A stretch of 64,000 nucleotides of DNA from Pterois miles (taxonomy: Eukaryota; Chordata; Actinopteri; Perciformes; Scorpaenidae). Location of the stretch: assembly GCA_947000775.1 (NCBI GenBank), contig CAMQGK010000299.1:17984001-18048000 (forward strand), written 5' to 3'. A program made the translations under genes and the position numbers. The notes beneath the pieces were generated by a model, which searched no databases, had not been told where the DNA came from, and saw nothing but the letters and a program-made list of their open reading frames with translations. Positions 36,588-47,000 of the stretch are shown here, one piece after another. The stretch's first letter is position 1; every line of letters begins with the position of its first letter.

Positions 36588-37838
36588 TTTCCATCACAGT
36601 ACAAAAATAAATTAAAATAAGCAGAAACTAACTGAAAAAAGTTTCAATTACAGTAACAGCTTTTTTGTCTTTTTCAAAAAAAAGAACATTTTTATTGAAC
36701 AGCATCAACACCCGTCCCTCACCCCGCCAAGGAAAACCAAGTCCTAGTACAGTACCAGTGTGGTTGGTGTATGCTCCATGTCCATAAGAAAACATGTCAC
36801 ACATTCCTCTGTACAAATAAAACACCGTCATTCACGCTCACATTCGCTCACACATGCAGCCGCTGAATGCCTCCCTTTTTGAACTTCATAACCACTGTTT
36901 CGTTTGTTTTTTTTTTATCTACAAAGTACGCAACAAGATACAGAAAAGAATCTGACAGAAATCTTTAACTATCACTTGAGTCTTTTTTCATATTTTATAA
37001 GCTTTTGAAAGTCTTAAACAACTACTCAATGATGCAAAGTGGGGAAAAAATGGCACATTTCAAGTGAGTCAGGGGGAGTGGACAGAGAGAAAAGGATTCA
37101 GGGTCTCTTCTTGAGGCCCTTTATACCAACACCCTGCTTTTTATTTGCCGGAGCAGAAGCCCATCCAAAGTGCGAGTCCCCCTGTTGTGCCAGTACAAAC
37201 ACTCTAAATGAACTTTCTCTCACTGATGCACAATCCCACAGCAGAGGTGTTCGTTTTCTCTGATTCACACAGACACAGCAGCTTCGTTTCTCTGGGAACA
37301 ACTTTAAAACATGATAGAAGCCTTTGGTTATGCACCAGCGGTCCGTTTCAGTTTCAGAACACTGCTAAAGAAAGAGAGAGTGCACTATTAGTCTATATTG
37401 AGATGAGATGTGAAAAACAATTCTCATGGAAATACTGTAGCTTCTCCAGAGATTGCAAGTCATTACAGAGATAGGAACTAGCCTCCCGTGTACCATATAA
37501 ATACAAATGTTCTGCATGCTTTCTGTTTTGGTTGTCGTGTTGTTGCTGTTGCACGCTGCAGCATTGTCATTTTAGTCTTGTGGTTTCTACGACTGAAAGC
37601 GTGATTATTCTCGCAGAGGTCGCCTCATCTCCTACAGCCCCGAGATGGATGTGATGCCGCCTCGCATTTGAATCACGCAGAGGTGATGCAGATGGATCAT
37701 CCTCAAGGTGAGCTGTGCTTTTCTGCAGCGATGCTGAGCATTGAAATAATCTGTTCCCCTGGAAATGTGTGCTTTCTGTCTGATATGTGGGACAGCAGGT
37801 TGGGTTCGCTCTTTATGCAGGACAAAAAAAGCTGTTTT

Positions 37839-38163
37839 TTAAAGGAGCAGTGTGTAAAATTTAGGGGGATTTATTGACAGGGATGGAATATAATATTAAT
37901 AAGTATGTTTTCTTCAGTATATAATCACCTGAAACTAAGAAGTGTTGTGTTTTTGTTAGTTCAGAATGAGACATTTATATCTACATAGCCGCCATGTTTC
38001 TACAGTAGCCCAGAATGGACAAACCAAACACTGGCTCTAGATATTGAAAGTCGCGTTTTTGTGTCGGCTGCCGTAGTTCTGCTGCACGCTTGGCACACCA
38101 GAGAAGTTGTAATCTGCAACCTCACCGCTAGATACCACCAAATCTTACACACTGCACCTTTAA
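37839..38163 (+). mobile_element. Complete palindromic MITE with TTAA ends
   Basis: The left terminus TTAAAGGAGCAGTGTGTAAA and right terminus TTACACACTGCACCTTTAA are near-perfect inverted repeats bounded by TTAA, which suggests a piggyBac-like target preference. The interior contains CATGTTTCTACAGTAGCCCA and ACACTGGCTCTAG. No coding capacity. A half copy is at 9,046-9,229. Confidence 0.8.
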
Positions 38164-39438
38164 GGGCATTTTCTCGAGTATAAGGTCAATGATGTGTTGT
38201 TCTGTCAAGGTGTCCTTGATGACGTCACTTTGGTGATGGTCAGATTCAACATTGTTTTTTTAATTAGGTAATTCCTGCAACATTCATTTGCATTAACCAG
38301 ATCAATCTTCATTCCCACCAAAGATAAGCACACCTGCTGTACCAGCAGAAACCCTCCTCACGTCCTTCCCTTCTCAAAGTCTCTTATCGTGGTCTTTCTT
38401 TACATTAAATGTGCCTAAATAAATACGTAAATGGCAATAAATTAGGTGTCAGTAAGTAGTTAGTAGTAGATGAAAATCCATCCCAACGTTCAACAGCTGG
38501 ACAAACAGTAGAGTGTTCCTGTGGGAGTCTTCATCCAAAGATATGGCACTGTTTTTTTGTTTTTTTTTATAACATTTTCTACGCTGAATTATAAGCACAA
38601 AATCATTCCAAAAAATCGACAAAAGTACAAAAAGAATTTCCCTGGTAAACAAATAACCTATTTTAGCAAGCATAGCTAAATAAACTAGTGTCACTTTGTT
38701 CACAGCATTCTCTAATGCAGATGCAGTTGGTTTACAAATCAAGTAAAAAGAAGAAGATTGTTCCTTCCCTCCCCGGAAAACTGTAAAATTGCATGGCACA
38801 CGTGCAAAACGTTACATTTCTAAGTAAAAAAAAAAAAAAAAAAGAAAGAAAACTTGTTCCAGAAAAAGCAATAAATAAGCCGCCGTAGGTGTAAGCCTCT
38901 GGGGAGTAAAACATCCATTAACTTGTTGGTTTATTTTTTTCTAGATGAAAATAAAGGTCTTTCTGAACACACACAGTACAGTATGACCACTCATCATACA
39001 TCCTCTGGCTGTTGTCCTCCGTAGTTAAAGTCCCACTGTTTGCTTATTGTCCATCCAGTCTCTCCTCGTGCAGTAGAAGTCCAGTTGTACAGAAACCCAC
39101 AAAAATATGGATCCAGCATTGATGGCTGCTGCTGTTCTTTCAGATATGCATCGCAGCAAAAACACGTCCAGTGGTATCCGTATTAATGGAGGGGACGTGG
39201 TGTTGGCGGTCCAAAGAGCCAGAGTTTGCAGCCGGGGGCGCCTGCTCATCCATGATGCATGAAGAAAGCCAGTCAGGCGATGGCCCTCACCCTCCTGCAG
39301 TAGGCAGTGACATCACATCGTCAAACAGTCAGAAGGTCACTGGTAGGCTGCCGCAGCCTCAGTCCTCTCCACATTCATTGCTGTAGATTTACGCTTCCCT
39401 TTCTAATGTTTGTCTCAATTGTTTTTTTTAAGATTTTC

Positions 39439-39440
<2 letters not shown>

Positions 39441-39521
<81 letters not shown>
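39441..39521. repeat. (TG)5(TA)35 microsatellite
   Basis: About 80 bp of dinucleotide repeat, mostly TA, lying about 0.4 kb downstream of the cdk5r1 stop codon and probably within its 3' UTR. It generates Ile-Tyr open frames on both strands. Confidence 0.95.
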
Positions 39522-39524
<3 letters not shown>

Positions 39525-39914
39525 CATATTAGGATTTACCCAAGTCTGGCATTTTTTGTGTATAGCTTTCATTCTCGGGGTCAGAAAATCCATCCTTTGA
39601 AAATAAAATTTGGCCTTGATAATTACATGAGTCAAAAAGAGTGCTCCTGCTTTTTAAACCCCGTTATTAGGTGACCATTGCAGCTGTTATCCCTCAAACA
39701 CAAACATTTTAAATCTGTGAAAATCACTTCCAGCCAAAGATTCAGTCTTACCAGATACAAAGTTGTTGTAAATACTTACTAACTGACCTAATCCCACTTC
39801 AGTTTGGACAATAATAAATAACTAGAATCATAATTAATCTTTCAAACTTGTCAAAATGCCAGACTGGAGTATGCCCACCCTCCCCTGACCCCTCTGCTCC
39901 CCCCCAGCATCCCC

Positions 39915-40823
39915 TCACCGGTCCAGGCCAATGAGCAGGCGGCTCCTCTCCTCCTCCTTCTGGCTCTCATTCTTCAGGTCGGCGAACACCTGAGTGAAGT
40001 AATGCGGGTCGGAGTTGATCTGGAGCATCTTTGAGCTCATCAGGTTGATGATGGAGAGGCAGCGGTCCCAGAAGGTTTCCTTGGAGCTCTCCACTAGGAA
40101 GGGCTTCAGAGGATAGGAGATCTCGTTGCCCATGTAGGAGTAAGACAGGTAGAGGCAGGTGAGCAGCACGGCCTGCAGCTCGTGCTCCGTGGCCACCTCA
40201 GAGGAGACCACGTCGCGGCACAGCATGTAGACAAAGACCACGTTAGCAGGGGTGATGAATCCCTGGTCCTGCCAGCCCTGGAGCAGCAGGGAGCGGTCCA
40301 CGCTGCGCAGCCACAGCACCGGGTCAGTGGGTGACAGGTGCTTCAGCCGGTAACAACGCCGGCACAGGAACTCCCCGAGGCAGCGCAGCAGCTCACTAGT
40401 GGAGGCCTGGACGATCACTCTCTTAGGGGTCCCGGGGGCCGCATTGGAGTTGGTCAGAGGCGCCTTCTTGACAGACGATGCTGTGTTATTGGAGGTCTTG
40501 GTGAGAGCTGGAGTGCTCTGATCCTGGGTGAAGGTGGACAGGTTGGCGCACGACTGCGACTTCTTCAGGTTCTCATTGTTCAGGTGGGTGACATTGTTCT
40601 GGTAGGTGCCGTTGGGCTGCACTTTCTTGGAGCCTTTCTTCTTGGCCGACACCGCTACAATCCGTTTCCACGGGAGCACGTTGATGAGTGAGTGGCGCTT
40701 CAGGTTCTTGTCTTTGGCGTTCTTGCTGTTCTGGACAGCCGTGTAGTGGCCCACGGTGGCCGGCCCATCCTCAAAGAGAGCAGCCTTTCGGTAGCTAGGG
40801 GACAAAGACAGCACGGTTCCCAT
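39915..40823 (-). CDS. cdk5r1: Cyclin-dependent kinase 5 activator 1 (p35)
   Basis: A 302-residue protein in one exon, close to the 307 residues of human p35. It begins MGTVLSLSPSYRK, with Gly2 for N-myristoylation (membrane anchoring) and Ser8-Pro. A Lys-rich stretch follows at about residues 36-67. Phe98 within the segment CANLSTF matches the position of the calpain cleavage that yields p25. Thr132-Pro in GTPKRVIVQA corresponds to a known phosphosite. From about residue 135 onward lies the conserved cyclin-box-fold CDK5-binding domain with SELLRCLGEFLCRRCYRLKH, ending LLIGLDR. The start lies in a strong context (CACCATGGG). p35 binds and activates CDK5 at neuronal membranes, acting in migration and axon growth. 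The linker around residues 100-130 is shorter than in mammals. The upstream non-coding exon is at 42,162-~42,560. The paralogue type (a or b) cannot be decided here. Confidence 0.97.
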   Translation of the reverse strand: MGTVLSLSPSYRKAALFEDGPATVGHYTAVQNSKNAKDKNLKRHSLINVLPWKRIVAVSAKKKGSKKVQPNGTYQNNVTHLNNENLKKSQSCANLSTFTQDQSTPALTKTSNNTASSVKKAPLTNSNAAPGTPKRVIVQASTSELLRCLGEFLCRRCYRLKHLSPTDPVLWLRSVDRSLLLQGWQDQGFITPANVVFVYMLCRDVVSSEVATEHELQAVLLTCLYLSYSYMGNEISYPLKPFLVESSKETFWDRCLSIINLMSSKMLQINSDPHYFTQVFADLKNESQKEEERSRLLIGLDR

Positions 40824-42243
40824 GGTGACTGTGGGGAGGCGTCCAGGGGCTTCAGCCTCACTGGGTCAGAAGAGGGTCTGCCAGGGGGGATCCTGAGGGT
40901 CTCAGAGCCTCTATGCTTCTGGGAGCTGAGGGTCCCGGCTACAGGCTGCCGCAGGGCATCGAAGGCCTGTAGACTATGATCCGGTGAGCAGCTCTCTGTC
41001 TGTCTCCTGATGGCCACTGCTGGAAGCAGAAAAGATCGATAATCAGAAAAATAACCGGTGAAGGCTCTTTAGATAGCCCGTGGATATTTACAAATAGCAA
41101 ACATTTCTTAATAATTATTCAGCTTACATCAGATAATATCACAGTTATCAGCTCTGTAATATCCTCATGATTGTGTGCTGAGTGGTCGATCTGACTGAAC
41201 CTCATGGTTTATATCGATCTGGCTCAGTAAGTGGTGGAATGGATCAGCCTTCAGCTACTAATTAATTCAAGCAGTATAGATCCCTCCTTACTGCAGGTGA
41301 TCAATGTAATAAGCATCCTAATATAAAAACATTTTAGTGTGAAAATGTACCTCATCTTATATTCATCTGCAGTAGGCAATCCTTCCCTGATCCTTGATGG
41401 TAAATTCATGAAAACTGTATAACGAGGGATCCATATTTCATGTGCAATGGCCGACGAGTCCGAGTGAACCACGCGCCACCACTCGCACTAAAATGGAAGA
41501 CATAAACACCTTAATAACAGGTGAAGGTCGCGTTTGATGCATATATAGGATTTGGCATATTAAAGCCAAGGTTATTTTTATATATGAATCAGTTAAAACT
41601 AGATAAACAAAGAGATGTGTGATTCTCTCTTTGCACGACATATTTTCCTCCTCGCTGCGGTACCTAAAGGACTGTTGATGGATCGACTTTGCTCGCCTGC
41701 GCAGGATCCAAAGCTGCCCAATCCTTCATTCCATCACCCTGTTGTCAATCTTGATTCCACAATGGGAGGAAATTCCCAAACATGAGCTCTTCGAGAGGCT
41801 TCACTTGGCTAAAATGGGCTTTACACGGTGTGTAGGTCTTGTTGCTGTGTGATAGGGAGTTGTGTACATCGGGTGCTCTCCGTGGTGCTGAAACTGAGCT
41901 TCTGCGTCGACATGAAAATGTTGGCCATAATAGGCGGCGGCTTGGAAATGAAGAAAATCCTCATAGTTTCCCCCTGTCCGTTAATAGCTCACAATATGTC
42001 GGTGCATTTAGCTGTTTGTGACTTCACATCCTCATTTACTGCAATCTATCGCCATATTTTCCTAATTATTTGTTGCTGCGCATCATCTGTTTTCAAATAT
42101 AATGAATCCACAAATCTGAACTTTGAGCACCAAAATGTTCCAAAAATGAAAAGAGACTCACCGGATCTTCTGCGTAATGAGAATATGATCGCGCTGTAAC
42201 GATGATGCTCCTTGTTTTTCCTCACAAGACGCGATAAAAACAT
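40700..42243 (-). CDS. Putative overlapping upstream ORF of cdk5r1 (spliced)
   Basis: If exon 1 (to 42,162) is joined to 41,019, the ATG at 42,243 opens a frame of 133 codons (27 codons plus one base in exon 1, then 320 bases in exon 2). It ends at 40,700, overlapping the first 124 bases of the p35 coding region in another frame. An upstream in-frame ATG at 42,558 would lengthen it to 238 codons. The peptide has no recognised domain; the exon 2 part starts VAIRRQTESCSPDHSLQAFD. It may merely reduce p35 translation. The splice itself is inferred from consensus sites. Confidence 0.3.
40824..41019 (-). other. cdk5r1: cdk5r1 5' UTR part in exon 2
   Basis: This lies between the acceptor TTTTCTGCTTCCAG (AG at 41,021-41,020) and the p35 start codon. 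The whole stretch is open in a frame different from p35, and that frame continues to a stop at 40,700 inside the p35 coding region. Confidence 0.75.
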
Positions 42244-42560
42244 AAAACCATCTCCGAGAATATTAATGCAGCAAAGGAAATAATCCCAGACGAGACAGAA
42301 AAAACACACACAAGCTGTAGATGAGCACGCCTGGTGTCGGCGGTGCGCAGACGATGGTAGACAGTTGTGGAATGGATGCTTGGATGAAGATGTGCTCCTG
42401 GTCCTCCTGGCCGTGAGATGCGGATGCTGCGAGGGCTGATGTTGTGTTGTGTGACTGACTGGCTGTGTGAGGAGGATGGTTTGCGCAAAGGCAGTGGTGG
42501 GGCGCCGCTCTGCGCTCTGTGCGCGCTGCTGTCTCTGCTGGGAAACAACTCCACCCATAG
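42162..42560 (-). other. cdk5r1: Probable non-coding exon 1 of cdk5r1
   Basis: A good donor on the minus strand (AAGATCCG followed by GTGAGTC; exon end at 42,162) would splice to 41,019, giving an intron of 1,142 bp. This matches the two-exon structure with a coding second exon known for mammalian CDK5R1. The region is CpG-richer than its surroundings. The 5' limit is a guess because no TATA box or start site is identifiable. Upstream ATGs occur at 42,252, 42,243 and possibly 42,558. Confidence 0.55.
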
Positions 42561-42599
42561 ACCAACACACAGGAGGTGCACATGTAAACTGAACCCAGT

Positions 42600-43150
42600 G
42601 AACTCCGAGGATGTTTGTCTTCATAACACCGTTAGCACCAGTCTAATCAACACCGTTCACCCCTAAGCTCTTACGTATGAAGTAAGTTTTATAGTTCTAT
42701 GTGGGCAAGCCTGAGTATCCTATAATACCTTTGTATTGCATTGACCTATTTGAATCTCCGTATATAGGCTGTCACAGTAGTAGTCTATGTGTTCCTACAG
42801 TCCTCTAGTGGGGGCTTGTTTGTGTCTGTGGCACTCCATTATGAAAAATGATCAGACCAATGCAGCATTTTTCCATTTGATCAGATATTATTTGTCAATT
42901 TCAACAAATCAGTCATTAGCAATGAGAATCTTGGGTCTCGGGTTCCTTCTACAGTGCTCATAAAATATGTACAGTATATATGAAAGGGAGAATTACACAA
43001 GTAAGTGTAAAAGCAAAATGATAGTCTAAGGCATAAAACTACAAAATGTAAATTTGTAAACTGTAATTTAGCTGATGACAGTATCAGCCGGTCATCCTTT
43101 ACCAATATGATGGAGATTAATTATTATTGTTATTGATGATTATAGTAAAT
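42600..43150. other. Intergenic spacer between cdk5r1 and psmd11, part 1
   Basis: Upstream region of cdk5r1. No exon or clear repeat was recognised. Confidence 0.4.
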
Positions 43151-43151
43151 T

Positions 43152-43215
43152 TCTCCACTGTGGGACAAATAAAGGAATATCTTATCTTATATCTTATCTT
43201 ATTTATCTAAGTTAT
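43152..43215 (+). mobile_element. LINE/SINE 3' tail with TATCT repeats
   Basis: TTTCTCCACTGTGGGACAAA is followed by TAAAGGAATATCTTATCTTA and a degenerate (TTATC)n tract. Confidence 0.7.
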
Positions 43216-43269
43216 TTATCTATCTAAGTTTGACTCAATGCTGCAGTTTAATCATATTGACCTGGTTTC

Positions 43270-43745
43270 ACAGGTGTATTGGTGAACTACAGCTTTAGAT
43301 TCTTAAATTCTTAAATAAAAAAGAGAATAGATTGATTGTTGTCTCATTCTCATGAAAACAGTTTAATATTGGCATAATATGCTGGCATTGGGTGTGTATT
43401 TTATAGAAATGTATGAGTCTTTATTTAAAATTGAAGACCAAATGATTCATGTCCAACCAGCATAACACTATATTGTCCTACTACCCATAATGACCGATTT
43501 CTGTGATTAACAACATAATAGCATAACTTACATGGTAAAGGAACCTCTGATATGTGTTTAACTACTGCTTCAGATGTTTAAGTTCTTAAATTAATGCAGA
43601 ATAAATTGATTTTTGTCCCATTCTCATGCAAATTATTCAATACTGGCATAATATATTGGCAATGAGTAAACATCTGGGCATGCATTTTATAAAAATGATT
43701 TTTAATTTGATATTTAAGACCAAATGATTCATACGATCCCAGCAA
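43270..43745. repeat. Diverged tandem duplication, period about 282 bp
   Basis: Two copies share TTCTTAAAT, CATTCTCATG, TACTGGCATAATAT or its variant, CATTTTATAAAAATG or its variant, and AGACCAAATGATTCAT (the GACC anchors lie at 43,436 and 43,718). The copies differ by many substitutions, so the duplication is old. It lies about 250-750 bp upstream of the psmd11 start codon. Confidence 0.7.
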
Positions 43746-43879
43746 ATATTGCTTTTCTGGCCATATGTATTTGTTGAGAAAGGTAATTACAGTAACCTAT
43801 ATGCCAATCACTTTGCTAATGTATATAGTATGTTATTCTACTGTCTGTGCTTCATGTTAACGACCCATTTTTTAATGTT

Positions 43880-43899
43880 ACTACATTTCCCATAAGCCT
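43880..43899 (+). promoter_or_regulatory. psmd11: Candidate ZNF143-like promoter element
   Basis: ACTACATTTCCCATAAGCC resembles the ZNF143/Staf site consensus (ACTACAATTCCCA-type) common in housekeeping promoters, 100-120 bp upstream of the psmd11 start codon. This is a motif resemblance only. Confidence 0.3.
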
Positions 43900-43997
43900 T
43901 GAAGTCCCAACATGCTTGTCACATGCTGCCGTCACACACGTTACCTCAACGTAGTCCGCGCACGTAATTTTCATTCAAGCAGCATTTGAATCGTAAG

Positions 43998-44009
43998 GAA
44001 GATGGCGGC
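43998..44009 (+). promoter_or_regulatory. psmd11: TISU / YY1 element at the psmd11 start codon
   Basis: GAAGATGGCGGC matches exactly the known TISU consensus SAASATGGCGGC, which includes a YY1 core and the initiator ATG. In mammals such sites direct scanning-free initiation on very short leaders. No upstream ATG problem is expected here if the 5' UTR is short. Confidence 0.7.
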
Positions 44010-47000
44010 TGCAGCAGTGGTTGAATTTCAGAGAGCCCAGTCTCTCGTTAGCACGGACCGCAACGCCTCTATCGACATTCTCCATTCAATAGGTGGGTGT
44101 TCGGCAGAGGGTTTGAGATGGACATTATTTCCCCGACCACCGTAATTTACTGTTTCTCGGTCAGTGTTGGGCGGCGAGGTTAGCATGCTAGCTAGTGGTG
44201 TTCGATAGCAAGAGCCGGTGGTGTGCCGTGCTGACTCACTGTTGAACGGTGGGTAACGGCAACTGCTAGTGGATGTTAGCGAGCTAGCCCGCTAGCAACT
44301 TTGCTAACTTTAGGCCCGCACGTGAAATATGTTAGTACCGAACAGCAATGTTGTGTTTTTTACTGTGTAGCTGGGTCTTGTGTTGTTTTGTCATTGACCA
44401 CAGTCTATAAGCTAACTACCATTAGCTTCACTCCAGACTGTCATGCTAGCATGATTGCTGTTGTGGCTAACGTCTTTAGCTTGTTGTCATAAAGCTCTCA
44501 ACACAGTGAAAGGCTGCTCTCTGACGGACTGAAAATATAACTCCTTCATATGTTGTTATTAATCATGAGAAATGTATTACTAACTGGCCAGGGCTTGTTG
44601 TGTGTCTGTGGTTTCGCAAACACACGAGCATAATGTAAACAGGTCTTACATTTCCCATAGGTTTCAATCAATTTGCCTTGTCACTACAGCCCACTAGCTG
44701 TCAAGCTGTCCGGCTGTACTGTTTATTCTTCTTAAATATAATTGATGGCGATCTCAGGAGTGGGCAAAATCAATTTATTAACAACTTGACAGAAATATAC
44801 TTAAATTGTATAATCCTGAAAGTCATTTAGCAACCCAAAATGAAGCATTGCTGCTTCTCTCCGCTGTATATTATTGTAAATATAATATTTGTGTTTTAAA
44901 CTGTTGCTCTTACATAGAAATCTGTTTTATGAAAAAAAAAACTTGTGAAAAGCATTTCGATCTGCGTTTTTTTCACTATTTCGCTTATAGACTAAAGAAT
45001 ACATACATAAAAGTAGTTGGTCACATCCGTAGTTGTCAGATTGGTGCATGGACCTAAAATTGAGTAATAAGATAAGATAAGATAAGATATTCCTTTATTG
45101 GTCCCACAGTGGGGAAATTCACAGTAATTAATAATAGATAACATAAATAGAGCTGCAATGATTAATCCATTAGTTGTCAAGTGTTAAATTAATCACCAAC
45201 TATTCTGATAATCGATCAGTGCGAGTAATTTTTTAAGAAAAAGAAGTCAAGCTTGTCTAATATCAGCTTCTTCAGTGTATATGTTTTCTGGTTTACTCCT
45301 ATATGACAGTAACCTGAATATCTTTGAGTTGTGGACAAAATAAGACATTTGAGGACGTCATTTTGGGCTTTAAGAAACACTGATCCACATTTTTGATCTG
45401 ACATTTTCTAGGCCAAATATCTAATCGATTAATAAGCAAAATGTTAACTAGGCCAAACATCTAATCGATTAATCAACAAAATGTTAACAGATTAGCAGAC
45501 AATGAAAATAAAAGGTAGCCCTGTAAATAGGCAGCCCTATCTCATACGAAGGGAAGAGATGTACCAGATTTAGCTAGTAGCTAATTTCCATCTTCAGTCC
45601 CTGGGAATGTAGAAACAAATAAAAAACCTGGTGGTTTGGACCTGGTGCTATGTTTAAATCATACTTTGCGCAAAAAAAAAAAAAAAAAAAAGATTTCACT
45701 GACATTTTGGCCAACACGATGGAATAAACATGTTTTAGCTTGTTATTTTATCCCTTCAAAATGTCAGTCATTATGAAGCAAGTCATGGCAAACAGCAAGG
45801 TGATGAAATGCCACTCAGACACTTCTTGGAAGAAATTACAGACAGGTCCTACTTTTTCTACAGTTATTTTTTTTTTTTCCACAGGAAGTGCCGGAGAGAG
45901 GTGGAAATCAGCACCAATGTGTTTGAGTGATCATTGATCATCAACACTGATGGACATTTATAAGCATTTTTGACATTTTAAAGACCAAACAAATAATCCA
46001 TTAATCAAGGAAATAATCAACAATGAAAATATTGTTGTTTTAGCCCTAAATATAAATAAAATGGATCATGTTACATGAAAAACCATTAAACAGGACCAAG
46101 CTTGATCTTGGTTTTTCCAAAGCTTAAAAAGTCCAGGATTCACACTAATGACACAAATCTCTCAGTTTGGCATCCAGGGCGTTTAAAATTTACAAATTGC
46201 ATCAAGTGAGATACAGTGAGTAATCTGGTTTCTGATGTGAACTTGTGTGTCTTTCTTTAATAGTGAGGAGAGATGTCCAAGAGAACGATGAGGAAGCTGT
46301 CAGGGTTAAAGAACAGAGCATCCTGGAGCTGGGGACACTCTTGGCCAAGACGGGACAAGCTGCAGGTAATGGTCAAACTTTGTTTGTTGCCCCTTCTGTG
46401 CCTGTTCACTGCTTAACAACTAAGCCTACAAACAGCATAATAGAACAACTGGGTCCATCATGTTTTTGACTATTATTATTCTCCCTAGGAAATCTGCCTT
46501 CCCAGGCATGAAAGTAAACTAAACTTTGCACATAGATCCAGTCCTGTTTCAGATTTCATCAAATGGCTTTGTGGGCTAATAGTCCTGATGGTTACGCTGC
46601 AGCAGCTGTCTTAAGTTTAAAACTTTGAAAATTCATAACAAATCAGTCATATATGCTGCAACTTTGCAACTTCAAACTTCTCAGAAGTTTGTCTCGAAAA
46701 CTGAAGTTTTGACATTAGTTGGAAATTTACCTTTACATGCCTTTACTCTGGCAATTGCCTCAGTCATAGCGTGAAGTGGTAGTTTCCCCCAGGTAGTAAG
46801 CTCACCAAGAATTGCCTTTGTTGTCTGAGGATGTGAGTTTTGAGACCTGATCAAGGCAGAATTTGATGTTAATGCCTTCAAGGATTAATGATGGTGGACC
46901 ATTCTGTATTTCTTATTTGTCTTCATCCTCCTTCTTTTTTAATCTTCCTCCTCCTCCATCCTGAAAATCCCTGTTCCAGACTCACAGCTGATCGTTATAT

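Larger units (their letters stand above)
36571..39914 (-). other. cdk5r1: Putative cdk5r1 3' UTR
   Basis: No splice site or other gene is evident downstream of the p35 stop codon, and mammalian CDK5R1 also has a kilobase-scale 3' UTR. Candidate AATAAA signals on the minus strand lie at 38,930-38,935 (proximal), 36,691-36,696 and 36,582-36,587 (distal). The interval contains a MITE and a long TA microsatellite, so the long form is not certain. Confidence 0.4.

Noticed and set aside
39307..39635. Ile-Tyr repeat open frames on both strands
   Set aside because: They are translations of the TA microsatellite downstream of cdk5r1.
42046..42624. 192-codon minus-strand frame as an independent gene
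   Set aside because: It crosses the putative cdk5r1 exon 1 and its donor and has no recognisable domain. It is better treated as leader sequence and a possible upstream ORF.
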